The position numbers and the translations under genes are program-made. From Volvox africanus (Eukaryota; Chlorophyta; Chlorophyceae; Chlamydomonadales; Volvocaceae), in the NCBI GenBank assembly GCA_030268105.1, contig BSDZ01000008.1, positions 1,612,001 to 1,676,000 on the forward strand: a stretch of DNA of 64,000 nt, read 5' to 3'. The notes under the pieces are model-generated. The model worked only from the letters and a program-made list of their open reading frames with translations, had not been told where the DNA came from and ran no database searches. Shown piece after piece: positions 41,999 through 55,000 of the stretch. Each line of letters begins with the position of its first letter. The stretch's first letter is position 1.

Positions 41999-44900
41999 CT
42001 ACAGGGATTCCGAGTCCTCCAATACCTTAGGGGCAGCGGCGGGATAGCAAATTGCCCCGGCGTCATGGCTGTAGCATAAGGGTGAGCAAGAGGTAGCAGT
42101 TGCAGGGCCGAGGAGGGGAGGGAGGTTATAACACAGTCATGCCGGCAGCGCAGAGCGATGTGATGGAGGTAACGGAACGTAGCAAAGTCGGGTGTGCCAA
42201 ATCAGGAAGGTTCTGTTGCCGGTTTGGGGATGGTAAACCCCTGGGTCACCTCACAGACAGACAAACAGACAGACAGACTGACCAATAGATAGACAGACTG
42301 ACTGACCGATAGATAGACAGATAGACAGATAGACAGAAAACGGGCTCAAATACCACACAAGCGAATTCCCACATAGAGCAACTTCCTCCCTGCTCCCACC
42401 ACCAGCTTGGCAACAAAAGGCTGAAAAAATCGAACATACCGCTTTCGTTTTTATGCGGACTCCCCTCATGCCCGTGACACCCACGCCCGCACACACGCAC
42501 ACCTTATATCCTAATCCAAAACGATAGACAAACAAACACACAAACACACACCATCAGCTCAATCCCCCGTACCTGTGGGACCTGCATGTCGGGGTAATCG
42601 CTGCCGTGTCCCCAGTCCTGCATTTGTTCAGTTTTGTGTCATCGGCGGTGCAGGCCACCTGGGACAGCCAGACTCGCATGGCTAGAGGCACCACTGGCAG
42701 GGGCCCGGGGGGATAGGAGGAGCCATTCGTGAGACGGCCGGACCCGCTGATGCCCCATCCGCCAGAGTACCCTAACTGCCTGCTCGGGAGTTCGCATCGA
42801 AGGAGGAGTTTTATGAGCGTATGAGGGTGTGGTGAGCGTCAGTGTATGGGTGTGGGTGAGGGTGTGGGAATATGGGTGCGTAGGCGGGAACGCGGTGGTA
42901 TCCTTGGGTGATGACCGGGTGAATTAGGTGACAGCGTCGGTGTATGCACCGAGGGCTGCACGGGCGGCGAGGAAGACGACGATCCTAAAGGCGGATCTGA
43001 AATGGACCTGGAATGGATCTGAAAAGTCACGGTGAGGAAAGATGAGTTTACAGATGTATGCGGGCGAAGTAAATGGTAGGGAGCGACAGATACCTCTCAC
43101 GCGGTCACGTCACGCGATCATGTGAAGAAGCGGAGGGCAGAGGTGCCGTCCTGCCGGGTACCAATGGATAGGACCTCAGATGTTACCATCTTTCTAATGG
43201 TACAGCCCATCAAGCCCTGCATGAGACGGACCGAGCGAAACCCTAAAACCCTAAAAAAGCTGCAAAAAGTTAACTACCCATAAACTAACTACCCCATAAA
43301 CTAACTACCCCATACCCAAACGAGCCAAAAACAGAAAAGAACTAGCTAGGCTTGTCGCATCCCCCTGGATTTCACACACCCGGTACCTGCACAGCACAGA
43401 TGCGTCCACGTCGTCCCAGCCTGCATCGCACAAGGTTCCCCAAAATCCGTTCTTGCAAATCTGTACGACGCCCTCTGCGGGTGAGGAGCCTGCTACCAGC
43501 CGTACATCGCCGCCCTTCCCCGCACCTGCACCGAACATGTCCACATGAGCCATCAGAGAGGCGTCAGGGCTGAAGTCAAGGCACACAAATGCATGTGCGC
43601 GCATTGGTGTCTCATCGACATCGCACATTCGGTGCTGGTGTGAGTGTACGACTTAACCCCTAGATAGCCCGAACCTATACTCAACTTATACACAGGGGCC
43701 ATGAGAGACTCCACCTTTCAACACATATCCATTCCTCTGTACTTTTCATGCTAGGAAATCACGAGCAAACGTTGCATCGACTCCCTCACCCATCGGACCG
43801 TGGGTTCGGATGCTAAGTCCGTTGGCCGTTGCTTATTTCCATGCTACTTACATACGAATCGCTGTTGGGGCCGTTTGGTCCTCAAACACACCACCGCTTT
43901 GTTCCCCAGAAGGAGAGGCGGTGCAGACGAAACAGTTCCATGTAGCAAGAGGGAGGAAAGGGAGAGAAGGGGGGGAAGCGCAGGGGGGGGGTCCGAAGCG
44001 GGGTTAGTCACGAGTGGGGTTAGCTGCGGGAGGTAGGGCCTGGGTTTGAGTCAGGGATGAGGGCAGGAAAGATCGAAGATGAAAACCCAGATAATCTGAA
44101 TCTAGTATACGTTGATGTTATATTATAGTTGGACGGAAAAAACGGATCAGCCTAGAAACGTCCACACATGGGAAGGCTGTTGTTGGTGGAGTAGAGGGGT
44201 AAAATACACATGCGGTACGGCAACTCTCACCCACGTCCTCGCTCCTCGAGCAATTGGGATCTGACCAGGTGCAGGCTGACAGATTTTTGGAGCCCTCAGG
44301 GCATACCAGCTGATCTAACCAGATTGGCATGCCATCCGGGTTGGTCTTGAAGCTGTAGTACTGTCCGTCGTACCCGTACGACGGCTTGTACGGATTTGGA
44401 ATCTGGAAACCATCCACGTACCCCAGCTGTCTACGGGGGTTTAAGTTGAGTGGATATGGTAAGTTACGGCATTCTGCTTAGCACAATGGAGGGATGGAAT
44501 GGACGTCTCCCGTGCAGCTATTTACCACGTGTATGTGCCCATCATCTAATACGCGTATTGCCGTACAATGCAAGATTGCATTACCCCAAAGCATTTAAAT
44601 TCGTTTCCCACCTGCACACGACATTTGCCTCCAAGGCTCCGAAACCCCCGCCGCAAACGGATCCCCACTTGGGAGTGCCGCTGCCGTCGTCTCCGCAGTA
44701 CTGCAACATACCGCTGCTCGGAGATTCACCACCAACCAACCGTAAGGCACCTAGAGTGTTGCCTGCGCAGTTATGAAGCGCACCAGCGAGGCAGGAGGGT
44801 TTTCAGGGTGGATATACATGCATTCTGTACGAGGGCTGGGTCACGTCATACCAATTAACGTCTAGTGGCTTATACATTTTGGTATAATCTGCATATCATA

Positions 44901-47900
44901 TGTCGTACGTCATTCGTTGTCGCGCGCCTTAAATAACGCGGACCAGATTTGTCAGGGCTCTGAAGAATCCAAGTGCCCAAGGATACCCGCGCCATCGTAC
45001 ATGGATCCACATAAATGTACGGCGGCGGCCCAGGAGGCAGCTCCGGCAGGAACGGTGGGTTGAACGGGAATGGCTGTTCGGGCGGTTGGGTAGGTTCGGC
45101 TGGCGGCGATGGCGGCTTGGTGCGTTTCAGTGGTTTCGGAGGGGGTGGCCGTGGGCGGGATCGCGGCGGCGGCGGCGGACGAGAGGGGGGCTGGGAGGGG
45201 TCCATGGGGGGTCCAGGAAGCTCTGGCCAATCTGGCGGGGTATCGGGGACTGACGGAGGCGGAGTGGGTGGCCGTGGCGGCGGCGAGGGGCGCCGTGGCG
45301 GCGGGCGCGGCAACGGCGGAGAGGGCGGTGGCGGCAGCGGTGGCGGCAGCGGTGAAGAACGCGGTGAGGGCGGTGACAGTGGGGGGGAGGGCGACGGAGG
45401 TTGTGGCGAAGGGGACAGCGGCGGCGGGGATACCGGCAGGTTGGGTGGCGGGGGCCTCAGCTGAGGCTGACGAGGGGGCGGGTAGGGGGGCAGGATCGGC
45501 TGTGGAAAAGGGCGGAGTGGGAGGGGGAGCTGCGGCGATGGCAGAGAAGGCACTGGAGGCCGCGGTGATGGCGGCAAAGAGGACAGCGGGGGCTGTGGGA
45601 AGGGTGCCGGTGTGCGCAGCGGCGGCGAAGGGAGACGTCGCGGGGACGGGGGTGAGCGCTGCGGCGGTGGCAGTCGGAGTGGTGGAGGAGCTGGGGGGGA
45701 GGTAGACAATATTGGGGGAAGTAAGGGAGGGAGTCCCGACGGCGTTGTTGCGGGTGAAAGTGGAGCAAACTGGGGTGGGGTGGGTACTGACGTCGGTGAT
45801 GGTGACGGCGGATCTGGAGAAAGCAGCATTGGAGATGGTGACTGTGATGGTGGCGGCAGACGGCGTGGTGGCGAGGGCGGTCGTCGAGGTGAGGGGGGCA
45901 GTCGTGGTGCTGGGGGTGCTGGTGGCTGGATGATGAGCGTTTGGGGATGTGGCGGAGTTGGTAGCGGTCGCAAAGGCGGTTGCAACGGTGGCTGCAACGG
46001 TGGTTGGAAAAGCGATTGCAAAGGGGGGGGTCGTGGAATTGTTTGGCGTGGCGGTGATGATGGGCGGCGCGGTGGCGACGGTGGGCGACGGGGCGATGGC
46101 CTAGGACGAAGGACAGGTGATGCGGGCAAGAATCCCGGTGACAGCGGCGACAGCTGCTGTTGTGCCGGTGTAAGCGCCGGTGACAATGGTAAAAACGGCG
46201 GCGGGGCCGGCCGAGGATGGGGCGATGGGGGCGGCGGCGGTGACGGTGATGGCGGCAATGGAGGTAAGGGTGATGGAGGACGTGGCGGGAATGGCGACGG
46301 CGGTGGCGATGGCGATGGTGATGGCGGCGGCGGCAGGGGTGATGAGGGCGGGGGCGGCGACGGTGATGGGGGCAGCGGGGGCAGGGGTGACGGGGGCAGC
46401 GGCGGCGATGGAGATGGGGGGGGAGGCGGCAAGGGCGAAGGAGGCGGAGGCGGCAAGGGGGATGGGGGGGGCGGTGGCGGCGATGGAGATGGGGGCGGCG
46501 GCGGCGACGGTGATGGGGGCGGAGGCGGCAAGGGGGATGGTGGGAGGGGCGGCGATGGTGATGGGGGTGGGGGCGGCGACGGTGATGGGGGCGGAGGCGG
46601 CGATGGGAATGGGGGCGGCGGCGGCGATGGGAATTGGGGCGAAGGCGGCAAGGGGAATGGCGGTGGGGGCGGCGACGGTGATGGGGGCGGAGGCGGCGAT
46701 GGGAATGGGGGCGGAGGCGGCAGGGGTGATGGGGGCGGAGGCGGCGATGGTGATGGGGGCGGTGGCGGCAAGGGGGATGGGGGTGGGGGCGGCGATGGTG
46801 ATGGGGGCGGAGGCGGCAGGGGTGATGGGGGCGGCGGCGGCAGGGGTGATGGGGGCGGCGGCGGCGATGGGGATGGGGGTGGGGGCGGCGATGGTGATGG
46901 GGGCGGCGGCGGCGATGGTGATGGGGGCGGCGGCGGCGATGGGGATGGGGGTGGGGGCGGCGATGGTGATGGGGGCGGCGGCGGCGATGGGAATGGGGGC
47001 GGAGGCGGCAGGGGTGATGGGGGCGGCGGCGGCGATGGGGATGGGGGTGGGGACGGCGATGGTGATGGGGGCGGAGGCGGCAAGGGGGATGGGGGGGGCG
47101 GTGGCGGCGATGGAGATGGGGGCGGCGGCGGCGACGGTGATGGGGGCGGAGGCGGCAAGGGGGATGGTGGGAGGGGCGGCGATGGTGATGGGGGTGGGGG
47201 CGGCGATGGTGATGGGGGCGGAGGCGGCGATGGGAATGGGGGCGGCGGCGGCGTTGGTGATGTGGGCGGCGGGGTCAACGGCAAGGGTGATAGCAGTGGC
47301 GGCAGCAGCGGTGATGGGGCCGCCGGCAGCATTGATGGTGGCGGCGACAATGGTTTCGATGGGGATGGAAGCCCCAACGTTGGCAGCAAGAACGGGGCCG
47401 ACAGGGGCAATTGTGGAGGGGTGAGCGTTGGCGGTGGCAGTAGCGGCGGCGGCGGCGGTGGGGGGGGCGGTGGGGGAGGCGGCGGTGGGGGCAACACTGG
47501 TTTCATTGGCGGCTGCCGAAGCGGCGTCGGCGCAACAAATCCCGGAATAAAAGGAGGTGACGGCGGTGGGGGACGCGGCGACGGCGGCTTGGGTGGACGA
47601 GGCGATGGATGATGTGGCGACGGCAGCGGCCTTTTTGGCGGCGGCGGCGAGGGCGGTGGCGACTTCGGATACGGGACACTTCGCGGCGGCAGCAACGGCG
47701 GCGGTATTCCAAACCAGAAGCACCGTACTCCAATATCTTTTCTGTAAGAGGGGGTATTAATTGTCAAGCACGTCAGTATGTGGATGCCGAAGATGGGCTT
47801 AGTAGCCCAACGACAGGGCCCGCGAGCGAGAATCCCTAGGACAACTTGCTCGTACATGAATTAATGTATCTTGCATTTTCGGCCCCCACCCCGTCACGTC

Positions 47901-48868
47901 AACCGTAGCTCTCAAGAGGGGGGCAGTCGGCGGAAGGGAAGTTCAAGGGGAAAGGGGGAGACTCCGGCATACCCCGTACCTGGGCATCACGCGCTAATAT
48001 AACCCTTATGTCTTACAAGATGACGCTGACAAGCGTAAGCATGGATGCTGCCCCATTGCGCTTGTCCGATGTGATGTGATGGCATGTCATGTCATGTCAT
48101 ACCTCATGTCATGCCATGTCATGTCGTCTCATCTCATCTTATCTCATCTTATGTTATACCTCATGTCGTGTCATGTCATATGTATCACACGTATTTCTTT
48201 CACTTACGTGTGTGGACAATCCGTTGAACGTGTGTTTATGCAGCTGGTGAGACGATCCTCATCTCCCATACAGCTGAGAATGCCAAGATGTACGGGCTGG
48301 TAAACGTTGCCGTACCCGAAGCCATCCGGGTCGTCCGGGCGAACAGGTATGCCTGTCGTAAAGCCCAGATGTCTAAGCCCCAGAGTTTAATGTGCCCAAA
48401 GGAGAAGGGGTAGGTAGCATATGTATTGAGCACTTTTGTCATGACAATATGCAAATGTAGTATAGCACACAACACGGTAGATTAAAAGTGTGGTAATGGT
48501 GAGAGTACACAGGGAACGCAGATATGAGAACAGCCCGGAAAATGGGCCGTACGAGGAGGTAGTGGTTCAAGACACTAACCGCCAGATTGTGTGTAATGTA
48601 ATAGGGTATTATATGTAAGTATATAGTATATAGTAGTATATAGTAGTAATACAAATAAATAAATACAATATAAATATAATGTTATTATATATTGAGCTTT
48701 GAGTGTCCTCTCTGGCTCGAGCGAGGTGAGGAGCGCGCGGCAGGACAGACAGACTAAGCCGCGTGCTCACGCCCCCCTTGCGCTGTGGTTCAGCCGCGTG
48801 GTCAGGGCTCCCCGTGTTTGTCCTTGTAGGGCAAGTCACCCACATTGTAAGTGTGTAACACCCGAATG

Positions 48869-48900
<32 letters not shown>

Positions 48901-51900
48901 TCCTTATACGAAACATATTTCACAGAATTCCTAACCATATGGACTATGCAGAGCTGCACTATAGTATTTGGAAAAATGCTGCCTATTGCCTCAGGAAAAC
49001 CCTTTAATCCATCAACACAAGCAACATAAATTTGTTCGAGTCTGTAATACACTTTGTGTAAGTTAAAAAAAGAAATGGTAAAATAACCATAAAATCAAAA
49101 TAACTTACTTGGCAATTGCTGTAAACATAGAGGGTAAAAAGGAGCTACTTGGTATTTGGATTGGTAAGAATGAAGGTAGCAAGTTCTGGATGCAGATCAT
49201 TACGGAGCTTAAGAATAGAGGGGTTGAACAAATTTATGTTGCTTGTGTTGATGGATTAAAGGGTTTTCCTGAGGCAATAGGCAGCATTTTTCTCTTAAGA
49301 AATTAAAGATTACGTATAAAAAAAGCTTTACGACTGGCAACTTTATCCATTACGGCGTTCGTGAACATGCTATGGCAGCGATTATGAATGGCTTGGCCCT
49401 TTCAGGGTTTTTACCGATAGGTGGTACATTTTTCGTTTTTTCTGATTATATGCGGCCTTCAATTAGACTAGCTGCCATTATCAGGGCTAAAGTCATATAT
49501 ATAATGACTCATGATTCGATAGGTGTCGGAGAAGATGGCCCGACGCATTGCTCCTGAAATAGATGAACAATGGTCTTATGTACAGAACAAAGCCAAACAA
49601 AGGTGGCTCTGGTATGCTTTGGATAAGATTTCGTTAAAAGTAGTTGCTTATACTTTTGGCACAAGGTGTGACAGTACATTAGAATCATTACTTCAGAAAC
49701 TGGAAAATTTCAAAGTTACTTTTTATTTTACTGATGGGTGGGGGAGCTATAGTAAAGTATAATATAATAACATAATGATCTTTATACTGTATAAAATTAT
49801 ATATAATATAGTGTAGTATATTACATGATAATAATAAAATAAAACAAAAATTATTATTATTATTATGTTTTACATCCCATTTATAGTTTATATTAAAATG
49901 TATGTTACATTATGTAATACATTATATTATAATAAATAAAAACCCTAATGTATATAAGATAAAATAATATAACATGTATTTATGGCACTTTCCATGTAGC
50001 TGGTTCTGCTTGGGAAAATAAGCAGTGCCTAACGACCTGAAGGGAAAAGCGTTACACTGTGCAGCTGCCTGCCGTAAACCTGCGTATCCTACACCTATAC
50101 GTGTCCAATCTGTACCCGTACCCGTATTCGTACCGGTATTTTTATGCTTTTATGAGGATGATTTTAGGTACAATATATATATATATATATATAATATCCA
50201 TAACAGTGATTACAAACTCAAAATGGCAAAAACGCTAAGGGGGCTTTTTGCGGCCCCTTCGAGCATGAAAATAATACCACCTTGCCTCAGTTCTCAGATT
50301 TTTTGTTTCTTTTAATGGATGGCTGCCTTTCACTATTTGCGCTGCTTTTATCATCAACATGTAGTATCTGCCCACCATGTCACCAGGTGTAAGTTGCCTC
50401 TGTGATCAAAATGTGAAAAGAAATGTAGTAATTGTAAACAAGTCCTGCTGGTCATACGTACATGCATATGCAGAGGGCCATCAGGCTGGAGAACAACAAT
50501 GACCTGGTGGAACTGCTTGCCATGGACTGTGAAATAATCCTAGCAACATTTCCTTTTGTCTTTACGTTGGTGTTGTATATCCGTAATAATATCCGCCTAA
50601 AAGTGGAGGCCCGATCGGAAGATGTCCAGATTCTTCCTGGTCATCCCGGATGTTAGCCGTCGATACCCCCAGGACACAACAGTTGGAACAGCAACGGCTT
50701 TGGGGGCTTCATTTCATCATCCGCAGTTATACGTACATTCCGACGTTTTACGGGTAGAAATGCCTCTTCTGCATAGCCTTTAGGCCCGGTGCCACGACAA
50801 GCAGGAGGGAGGACTTAAACCAGGGCTTAAACCAGGACTTAAACTCTCTATGAATCCCTTCAAGAAAATTGTTGGACTTCTATTATAGCCACCTGCAGCA
50901 AAGACCCTAATCTAATATCTTCAGTTAAACCTATCTCGTTTTGATATCTACCTCGAGACACTCCAGGACACGCTGTACCATCAACCGCGAGTAATTAACC
51001 CAAGCACCAACCTCTTTTCCTGGTTATGATTACTGCTTCTGGGGTCCAAAATATTCTTTGGTTACGAAAAACGTAATAGATTATTATGAAAGAACACTGA
51101 TCCATACTCCTACCTGCATGCGACGACCGCGTTGATTGATTGAAACCCGTCACCGCACACCTGACGCCGAAAGACGGACATAAAATTGGGACGGGGACGG
51201 GGATTACCATAAAGTTTCAGCTCCATATCATATGGATAGCACTAAAAGATTTCATGACGATTTTTAAAATGCATATGAAATATGGATGGGAACTGGTGAG
51301 GTTGCTTGAGCAACGCGGCAACATCTCTTCATCACGCTGTGTGATTCCTGATTTGGTGGGAGATCTCCACCCCCCCAAGCTGCATCACATTATTGCTCGC
51401 TCCTGAATCTGCATATCGAGTGCACTTCCCCAATAATGGACTTAGATGGATCGGTGGTAGGGCTATAGCGCAGGATGGACAACGCCCATATAGTTCCCGC
51501 CCCATACGCACACGCCAAGCTTTGGCCAATGTAGTTATATATTTAATATTATGCCAATCATGATAATGCCTTGTATCAAATCAAAAAAAGTTACACAAAT
51601 GATGGTTTTGATTATAATATCAATCGTAGTAACATTAGTATTGTTTGTTGCTAGTTGCGCAACAACTCCTTTTACTCTTCTTGCGTAGTGTTGTATCAAC
51701 GTCGTCAACGACCAAATACCGATCGGTATTTTATATATATACCTATGCCTAGTATCCGGAAATTGGACATCTTCCGACCGGTATTTGGCTGTTGACGCGG
51801 ATATGACGTTGATACAACACTACGCAAGAAGAGTAAAAGGAGTTGTTGCGCAACTAGCAACAAACAATACTAATGTTACTACGATTGATATTATAATCAA

Positions 51901-51989
51901 AACCATCATTTGTGTAACTTTTTTCATTTAATACAAGGCATTATTATAATTGGCATAATATTAAATATATAACTACATTGGCCAAAGCT

Positions 51990-52020
<31 letters not shown>

Positions 52021-55000
52021 CCCTCAGATAGGGTGCGTCCTCGCGTCCTACAGCCCAGGGTCCCGCAACCTCCCTAGTCTGTAGTCAAACGGAGTCAATC
52101 TGACATATTCAAGTGAAGGAGCCTACTGCCTACCACTGATCAGCCCGCCCGCTCGCACCGTTCCGTCGGTGAGGGGGTTTGATCCCGGGTAGATGAAAAC
52201 TTGACCCCATCATACGGCTCTCCTAAGACATCATTACGCATGTATACATTCATTTATCTGAAACGAGCATAATTTTAAGGTTTGGAGTCCAGAGAACGCC
52301 ATGCCATGCATCTGATGGCAGCTAACGCACGTTTGATAACGGTTTGAATAGTTTTCAATCGTTGATTGTTACGCACCGTTCCCCAGAGCCCGTTGAGGCA
52401 TAGCTCTATGCGGCCCGCGTCAAAGGCAACTCTGTCGAACCCATCCAACAGTCGCGCCTGCCCGGCCACCGGGCCTGTGCCACATAAATGGCGGTGAGGG
52501 GCGGTGTGTGTGGGTCCAATGTTGGAGATCACAGCCGTAGGTTGCAGGGCAAAAGGAGGAGAGGCGGAAAAGGGTAAGGAGAGTATCGAACGTTACAGAG
52601 GAGGAGGAAAGCCTGCCGCTGCCCACATCCCATTCCAGGCGCCGCACACCTCCCAGGCTAACAACTTACAGTAGTTCGGGTCGGGAGGGGGCGCCGATAC
52701 AGGAGCTGGGACGGGAGGTGGAACGCTATTCGTGCATATGACACCTACATCAAGCCTGAACACATACAGCGCGGCGAAAGGGGTATCACTCGTGCTTCTA
52801 GCTAAGAGAGCCGCATGCAGGGCGCATGCATGATGAAAATAGAGTAGAGGGTAATTCAAACATGGTCATGCATGTTAATTGATGAACACCACCAAATGAC
52901 ATACAACTGGAATGGCCCTCATGAATAGAGATCAGCTCAGACTAACTCTTGCGTCTTCGTCAGTATGCGCCAGTAGGGATACCCAAGAAAAACGCAGTTG
53001 GTACGAAATTCCCGTTGAAAGAGTAGAAGATAGACAAAACGTTTTTAGGGCGCATGGACAGTACGAGAGAAATGACAACAAGTGGAATGGAGAGGAGATT
53101 GTCTCGCGCGTCATCCTCGCCTGTGCGATGCACATCTCATGGTCGCCTGTTCAAGAGGGCACTCCAGGAGGGTCCTCTCGTTGCCAGAACAGGCAAGCCC
53201 CGCCAGCGCACTCAAACTGTCCGGATGTCCATCAGGAGTGGCGCCGCTCTGCAAATGGCCAAGATAAACTAGCCATGTATCCATCCGTAAAAAGTACTTA
53301 ATATTGAGGAAGCAGCTCTGAGCCTCCAGGCTTTTGGGACGGTCGGGGCCAATACCCAGAATATGTATTGTGTATATTAATATATATAATTGATTAAGAT
53401 TACGGAAGGTTGAGGAAGCAGCTCTGAGCCTGTTTTGCATAAATATGTTTATGTACATATATTTAAAATTCCATTTAGAAGTACTTAATAATTGAGGAAG
53501 CAGCTCTGGAACTTTAAACTTGTTTATATATACATGTTTATGCAAAAATAGGCTCAAAAGAGCTGCTTCCTCAATCTTCCTTAATCTTAATCAAGTATAT
53601 ATATTATATACACAATCTATATTCTGGGTATTATCCCCGACTATCCCAAAAGCCTGTAATCTGAGTACCCAAAAATGGTTCCTGCCACGCGATACCCAAT
53701 TTCAAAACGCAAGGTCCTACGGCCCTACCGCCCTGCCCCTTTGCAAGATGAACGTACCGGCAGTACGCGGCCGCTGGTGAAACCCAACTGCCTGGAGCCA
53801 GCGGGATTGCGGGATTGGGGCGGGAGAGAATGGAGCTTCTTATACTTCACCATTACGAATGGAATCCCCTCACGAGTAATGGACGATGACGTGCGCGGCG
53901 ACAGTAAATCTGATGAATAGAAGTATGTGGATACAATTCGTGTACATATCTCTCTACATACACAAAAATATCCACTGTGATACATTTTGGAAACATATAC
54001 AAGTGGGATATTTCTGAAATGAGTCCGAAGCTGTCTTCACTGTTCACGTTTTCATTTCGTGGCGTTGGTTATTCCAGTCCGGCCCAACGAATACATAAAC
54101 TGACCTGCAGACGACGTCGGCTTCCGCCATACCAAATCCGTCCTCACATACGGTTCCCCAAACGCGGTTCGGGGTGCAGACCTCCACACGACCAATGTTG
54201 TTGGACACGCCGTTGCGCAGTTGGACTTCCCCTGGAGTGGAACCTGCAGCGGGAAAGACATAGCGGGATCCGGATCCATATCCAAATCCAGGGTAATAAA
54301 TAATACTAATGACAGGAGCCGTACATATGCTACCCAGAAACGTTGCGGTTTCGTTGCCACTGACATAGTTCTCATACATAATATACACATAGCTATATAT
54401 ACGTGTTCAGGCACGACTGTTATGGCACGACCAATATGCCCCTGGAGAACCAGGTTCTAACCCGACCGAGAGCGGGCCAAATACCCTAATGTTAAGGGCA
54501 GGGTGCCCCCATGTTGATGGACGGTGACGACCCCAATTAAAGTGACCTGCGAGCTAACCAGTAGTGGAGTTGACGCCTTAGATGATTCGGCAGATTCCGC
54601 TGGAAGCTGGTGGTGGGTGCTGAACCTGGGAAATCCACTTGATTTCGGAGAAGTCAGCATGGGAGACTGGATGAGGGTGCCCCGAAACACCGGGGAAGGT
54701 AGGGACTGCCAGGTTAGTGGCCACGGGTGATGTAACCCCCCTATCCTACACACATATATACATATAGCTACATAGCTCATACCAACCACGTACGGCGGTG
54801 ATCCCGGTACACCTCGTACAATAAAAGTTTCCCGTACACTTACATTCCAGATTTGGGGGAAGAAACGTGCTGACGTTCGAGCACTGGATGCCGCCCACCA
54901 TGCCGTACGTGCAGTTGACATCTTCCATACCCCAGAACCGGCACGCCGTAATGCGCGATGGCCAAAAACTATACGAATAGCTGAAGGTGCTTTCACAGAA

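Noticed and set aside
43236..43256. Interstitial telomere
   Set aside because: Only about two CCCTAAA-type units; similar short matches occur at 31984 and 61126 and are expected by chance in such repeat-rich DNA.
45015..47723. Long Gly-rich and Ala-rich open frames antisense or offset to the proline-rich exon
   Set aside because: They are shadows of the GC-rich 24-bp repeat. Only the minus-strand Pro/Ser frame joins SRCR exons in phase at both ends.
48898..49762. Organelle origin of the AT-rich fragments
   Set aside because: Volvocine plastid and mitochondrial DNA are AT-rich and palindrome-rich, but they do not encode transketolase or IS256/IS1 transposases; bacterial origin fits better.
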